The notes under the pieces were generated by a model. The model was given only the letters and a program-made list of their open reading frames with translations. It did no database searches and was not told where the DNA came from. Below are positions 60,610 through 64,000 of a stretch of DNA of 64,000 nt, piece by piece. A program made the position numbers and the translations under genes. The DNA comes from Zhengitettix transpicula. Its lineage: Eukaryota; Arthropoda; Insecta; Orthoptera; Tetrigidae. The stretch spans positions 62,001 through 126,000 of the forward strand of contig JAYJMR010000019.1 in the NCBI GenBank assembly GCA_037074705.1, read 5' to 3'. The first letter of the stretch is position 1; every line of letters starts with the position of its first letter.

Positions 60610-60683
60610 TACTTGGAACCGAACCCGGGCCTCCTGCTCCGAACGTAGACACTTTAACCACTCAGCCACGACACAACTTACAA
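60610..60683 (-). mobile_element. tRNA-like SINE head, minus strand
   Basis: On the minus strand A-box TGGCTGAGTGGTTA and B-box GGTTCGGTTCC are correctly spaced around a Leu/Ser-type middle (TCTACGTTCGGAGCAGG). Acceptor and T stems do not pair well, so this is a tRNA pseudogene or SINE head and not a working tRNA. It differs in sequence from the SINE family at 30.5-31.5 kb. Confidence 0.6.
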
Positions 60684-60708
60684 TTAGAGGTTCATATACC
60701 TATATTTA

Positions 60709-60819
60709 TGTCGCGATTTCTGACTGCCACTGCAAAAATTTTCAAGTTTTCCGAGTCGCGCGCGGCGCGCGACTCGGAAAACTTGAAAATTTTTGCAGTG
60801 GCAGTCAGAAATCGCGACA
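60709..60819. repeat. Perfect 111-bp palindrome
   Basis: The arms 60,709-60,763 and 60,765-60,819 are exact reverse complements of 55 bp around a single central G at 60,764. The outer end is TGTCGCGATTTC and the centre is GTCGCGCGCGGCGCGCGAC. Pairing stops at once outside (A opposite C). It would extrude as a long perfect hairpin. Frames that read through it (60,572-60,985) are artefacts. Confidence 0.98.
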
Positions 60820-60994
60820 CCAATTCTGGCAATGCCACATCATCCTTGAATACCACTATTGTTCACAAATGCGGGATGATTGTTGGAAAGCGCTCTTCGC
60901 GAAAGCCTCAGTGACCTTGGAAAGCGCTCCTCATTGGCTCCACGGGCCTATCGGTGACGTCACACAAGGACGTCACACCTGTTAATTCGTAATT

Positions 60995-61115
60995 AAACCT
61001 ATCTTCGTAAGTATATGTTTCCGCAAAAAATGTTATTCAAGAATTCGACTTGTAAATGGTCGGAAAGTGGTTTACGATGGCTGATATTTTAATCGTTTCC
61101 ATTTACATATGTTCG
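60995..61115 (+). repeat. Detached unit of the 130-bp degenerate repeat
   Basis: ccgcaaaaaatgttattc, cttgtaaatggtcg and tttacgatgg match units at 59,930-60,300. It follows a copy of the gacgtcacacctg motif, as at 59,905. Confidence 0.5.
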
Positions 61116-61151
61116 ATATTAGCCGAAACATTGTATTTTATGGTTCCTCCG

Positions 61152-61566
61152 CCTTGGAGTTTTTTTTTTTAAATTTATCAAGTTAACTTTAAGTCTGGAG
61201 ACTTTACAGTTGTGATAATAGTAATAACAGTATTTACAATTGTAAAAATTAAACAAATAACAAGGTATTTATAATTTGTAAATATTTCACATGTAAACTT
61301 GTGACCCTTGTCATTCCAAGTTAGAGACGAGAGAAGCAGATTAAATTGTTTACCGTATATTAACATATAAGCCGGCATGATGTTAGCGATGAATCTGGTC
61401 ATTGGGGAAACTACATGTTTGAAGTGTTAAGGATGTTATGGGGAAAGATGTAGTGCCAGTTGGTAGCAGGGGCTAGAGTTAGATAATTCCGGAGTGATTT
61501 AGGGGGAGGATGAAGTCAATTGGGAATTTACGTTTTAGTCTGCGATTTTGTGAGTACTCCTTGGAG
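61152..61566 (-). mobile_element. 5'-truncated LINE copy with 8-bp target duplication
   Basis: A minus-strand LINE 3' UTR (61,160-61,558) homologous to 37,480-37,830 begins at its poly(A) end (poly-T from 61,160) and stops abruptly at tgcgattttgtgag. The 8 bp ccttggag flank it at 61,152-61,159 and 61,559-61,566. Poly(A) tail, 5' truncation and target duplication are the hallmarks of target-primed reverse transcription. The insertion lies in HGSNAT intron 1, antisense to the gene. Confidence 0.85.
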
Positions 61567-61889
61567 TAATGAAAAAAAAACATACGCCATATAAAACAGG
61601 AAATATTTGTGTAATAATTATTATTGTTTCCTCACAACTTCACCTCAACTTTATATGACTTGTATATTGAGTAAATCTAAGCAAAATGTGTTAGTATCAC
61701 TTGTTTGTTGGCACAAATATTAATATTTCCTGTTTTAACATTCAGACTGTCAGAATTTTGATTTATATAACATAGAGAGGCTTATGTATTTAAGCGGAGA
61801 AATTATTTGACTTATGTTTGAGTGAATGAATGTTTATTTTATTGTAAGCTTCTTTTTCTATTTATGTTCATCTGAATTGTATTTTCTAG

Positions 61890-62002
61890 TGTGACTTTGC
61901 TAAATGGAAACAAGTTCCCGCTCAAGGCAACATACATTTGATAGTAAACACAGTTTATCCTCAGCAATTCTACTTTGAAGTGGACCAACATGACATGTGT
62001 CA
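61890..62002 (+). CDS. HGSNAT: HGSNAT coding exon 2
   Basis: The exon lies between acceptor attttctag and donor TGTCA|gtaagt, phase 0 to phase 2. It encodes CDFAKWKQVPAQGNIHLIVN followed by TVYPQQFYFEVDQHDMC, part of the luminal domain that precedes the first membrane span. Cysteines at both ends may form the disulfides expected of a luminal domain. It is separated from exon 1 by a 3.4-kb, repeat-filled intron. Confidence 0.85.
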
Positions 62003-62119
62003 GTAAGTAAAACAAAATACCGATCTTCATGACAAACTGTGCATGGTATATATTTCAGAATTAACTATATTGTAATATTTTGTACTTTGAATTCACATTA
62101 AGTAATACTTAAATAATAA

Positions 62120-62375
62120 TAAAAAGAAATACAGCCAAGTACAGACAAAAAAAAGTGATTATATAAATGCCACACAATGTTTCTGGGATCCTCGTTTCTT
62201 TCTTCAGGCACAAATAAAACTAAAAACACAAGAGCCTAGAGCGGCACAACTGCACACCTGAAGAAAGGCACAAGGTTTCCAGAAATGTTGTGTGGTATTT
62301 AAATCATCACTTTTTTTTGCCTGTATTTGGCTATTTTGTCATTATTTTTCAAAATAGACATATTTTTCATTTTAA
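62120..62375. mobile_element. Foldback (hairpin) repeat, most complete copy
   Basis: Left arm tacagacaaaaaaaagtgat and ccacacaatgtttctgg (62,135-62,190) pairs with the right arm ccagaaatgttgtgtgg and atcactttttttt (62,278-62,345), with a loop of about 90 bp containing the actgcac block. It is a non-coding foldback or MITE-like element in HGSNAT intron 2. Related pieces are at 34.5, 39.2, 41.0, 49.7 and 57.2 kb. Confidence 0.75.
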
Positions 62376-62663
62376 TACTTAAAAAAGTCTGTAAAAGTAA
62401 ACTTTTTATGATTTAATGCGAGGTAAATTTAAATTAAATAATGTAATAATGCTCGTAGATTTTGTGAAGTAATCATATAGAATAAGGATTTTTTTTTGGT
62501 GACACATACAATAAGAATTTATGACATCAACTTGAGTGAAATTCAGATGTTGGTTTTTGTATTAAACTGTATTATTAATAAGATAATATTGAAATTGCAT
62601 TACCTTTTTTGCCACAATCCCACATCTTTCAAGTGACTAATAATTTGGTGAATTCAATTTCAG

Positions 62664-62764
62664 CTCCGAGTTTACATTTGAAGAACATGGTTCGTATGAG
62701 TGGAATATATCTGAAAACCATTGCTTTTTAAACGTTATTGAGAAACCAATTTATCCCTATTTAC
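62664..62764 (+). CDS. HGSNAT: HGSNAT coding exon 3
   Basis: Acceptor caatttcag and donor TATTTAC|gtaagt, entering in phase 2 and leaving in phase 1. Encodes SEFTFEEHGSYEWNISENHC then FLNVIEKPIYPYL, the end of the luminal domain. NIS is an N-glycosylation sequon, consistent with a lysosomal luminal segment. Confidence 0.85.
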
Positions 62765-62865
62765 GTAAGTTAATTCCATAGAATTTAATTAATTATTTAT
62801 CTTGTCTGATGATTTCATATAAATAATTCTAGCTATTCACTTTTTAATAATAATTTCATTTTCAG

Positions 62866-63005
62866 CCGTTTTTATAGCAATAGTAATTGGTTTAGTGCTT
62901 GCAATCATCTGGAATTTGGGAATTTTTATTTATAAAAGTATATTGAACTCTGAGTGGCTTGCAAACTTGAGAGCAAGAAATGTGCCATTCTCAGAACTTG
63001 AAAGT
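62866..63005 (+). CDS. HGSNAT: HGSNAT coding exon 4 (first membrane span)
   Basis: Acceptor tttcattttcag, donor GAAAGT|gtatgt. The exon encodes a hydrophobic helix VFIAIVIGLVLAIIWNLGIF (residues about 115-134 of the joined protein), then a basic cytosolic flank beginning with K137 and a linker NSEWLANLRARNVPFSELES. The position of a single span after the luminal domain agrees with HGSNAT topology. Confidence 0.85.
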
Positions 63006-63770
63006 GTATGTATGCCTTTTTGTTTATCATAACATTAATTTATTTGTGAGCAAGAATCTTTGTCATAGTGCAGTATTGTGCAGGGTCTTCTTCTTATTTA
63101 ACTTAATAATTTTATAGTCGTTAATCAGTAAAAGATGGTTGGAAAACTTTCATGTCCAACGATAAATGTATTGCCTCAATTTGTGTTTTTAATATTGTTT
63201 GTAAATACAATGTAGGGCAGAGTATTGTTTAAGCATCAATCATGATTCATTTGCATCAGCTTCTGATGTTTTGAAATATTTCAATATTATTGTATTTATA
63301 AGTTATCGTGACACATCCTATGGAGTAGACAATAATTTATCATTGTAAGATTGAATAACAATTGTTGTGTAAAATTTTAAAGTTCTGACACTATTATTGG
63401 TTATATGTATGTTCATACAAGGGATCTACTATATGAAAGTAACTCCAGTGAGTGTCAGTGGTACAATCTTTTTGAACTTTAATCAACTTTTCAAAGTTTC
63501 CCATTATTTTATAAAATTTAAAATATTTTACCCTATATTATCAAGTAAATCAAGTATTGAGTGACACAATGCAGTAATTTGTGCCTTGTTATTTTATGTA
63601 TGAATTTTTAGTCATTTGCTGTAATTTGAATTTATGATTTTAATTAACACATTATCAGTTAATTACAGAAAAGTTAGAAAATGATTCATTTTATTATTTA
63701 ACACAATTACACAAGTGTCTAATTTTGTATAATCTACAATTTTATGTAACTGACCTTATATATAATTTAG

Positions 63771-63880
63771 GATTTAGGCAGCCCCAGTCCATCAGAGGTT
63801 CTACCTTTTCCGGCAAGAGACGACATGCTGCAATCGATTCGTAGACAGAGCCGGGTCCGTTCCCTTGATGTTTTTAGAGG
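63771..63880 (+). CDS. HGSNAT: HGSNAT coding exon 5 (start of catalytic membrane domain)
   Basis: Acceptor tataatttag, donor AGAGG|gtaagt, phase 2 at its end. It encodes a Pro/Ser-rich cytosolic loop and then QSRVRSLDVFRG. The R-S-x-D-x-FRG motif opens the multi-span acyltransferase domain of HGSNAT and is the strongest identifier of the gene. The acetyl-accepting histidine and the remaining spans are encoded beyond 64,000, so the gene is cut by the window edge. Confidence 0.9.
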
Positions 63881-64000
63881 GTAAGTTTATTTACTGATAT
63901 AAAGAAAATAAGAATAATGTGAGAAATACAAAATTTGTGATAGGAAAGAGAGAGTTAGATGTAACTTAACTTAAAGTGGTCTTTATGTAAGACAAAATAC

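Noticed and set aside
60572..60985. 137-codon frame through the palindrome
   Set aside because: It reads through a tRNA-like head and a perfect hairpin; no protein family fits.

Overview
The window is eukaryotic and fits an arthropod, probably an insect. It is AT-rich, with short exons bounded by GT-AG introns, a lysosomal HGSNAT gene, an SLC10 transporter fragment, and remnants of jockey-like LINE, Ty1/copia, PIF/Harbinger, pogo-like and tRNA-SINE elements. The species cannot be named from the sequence.

Positions 1-28,033 are one uninterrupted satellite array. The unit is 157 bp, there are about 178 head-to-tail copies all in one orientation, and I see no gene in it. Diagnostic variants recur at exact multiples of 157 bp (6, 7, 12, 15 and 34 units), so blocks of several monomers have been amplified repeatedly. 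The right edge is more diverged and fades out near 28,033.

From 28.0 to 32.4 kb is the transition out of the satellite. It holds two 3' exons of an SLC10-type transporter (minus strand), a Cys-rich reading frame of unknown function, a 230-bp inverted duplication, and tRNA-derived SINE copies, two inverted and two tandem partial ones, joined by TA microsatellites. From 32.5 to 40.0 kb a segment of about 2.9 kb is tandemly duplicated. Both copies carry a decayed LINE reverse transcriptase and a 129-bp exon-like island. Only the second copy holds a further jockey-like insertion.

From 40 to 57 kb transposon debris dominates. In order there is a 51-bp minisatellite, a LINE reverse transcriptase framed by inverted repeats with a duplicated piece beside it, a complete but shrunken copia element (two LTRs, primer site, 5-bp target duplication), and a Harbinger transposase in two spliceable exons that has lost two of its three catalytic acids. 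Fragments of a LINE 3' end, a LINE zinc-finger tail and a pogo-like DNA-binding domain follow.

From 58.4 kb to the end is the best host gene: the first five coding exons of heparan-alpha-glucosaminide N-acetyltransferase (HGSNAT) on the plus strand, running off the right edge. Its 3.4-kb first intron is packed with repeats, including a perfect 111-bp palindrome, a tRNA-like SINE head, TGACGTCA motifs and a 5'-truncated LINE with an 8-bp target duplication.
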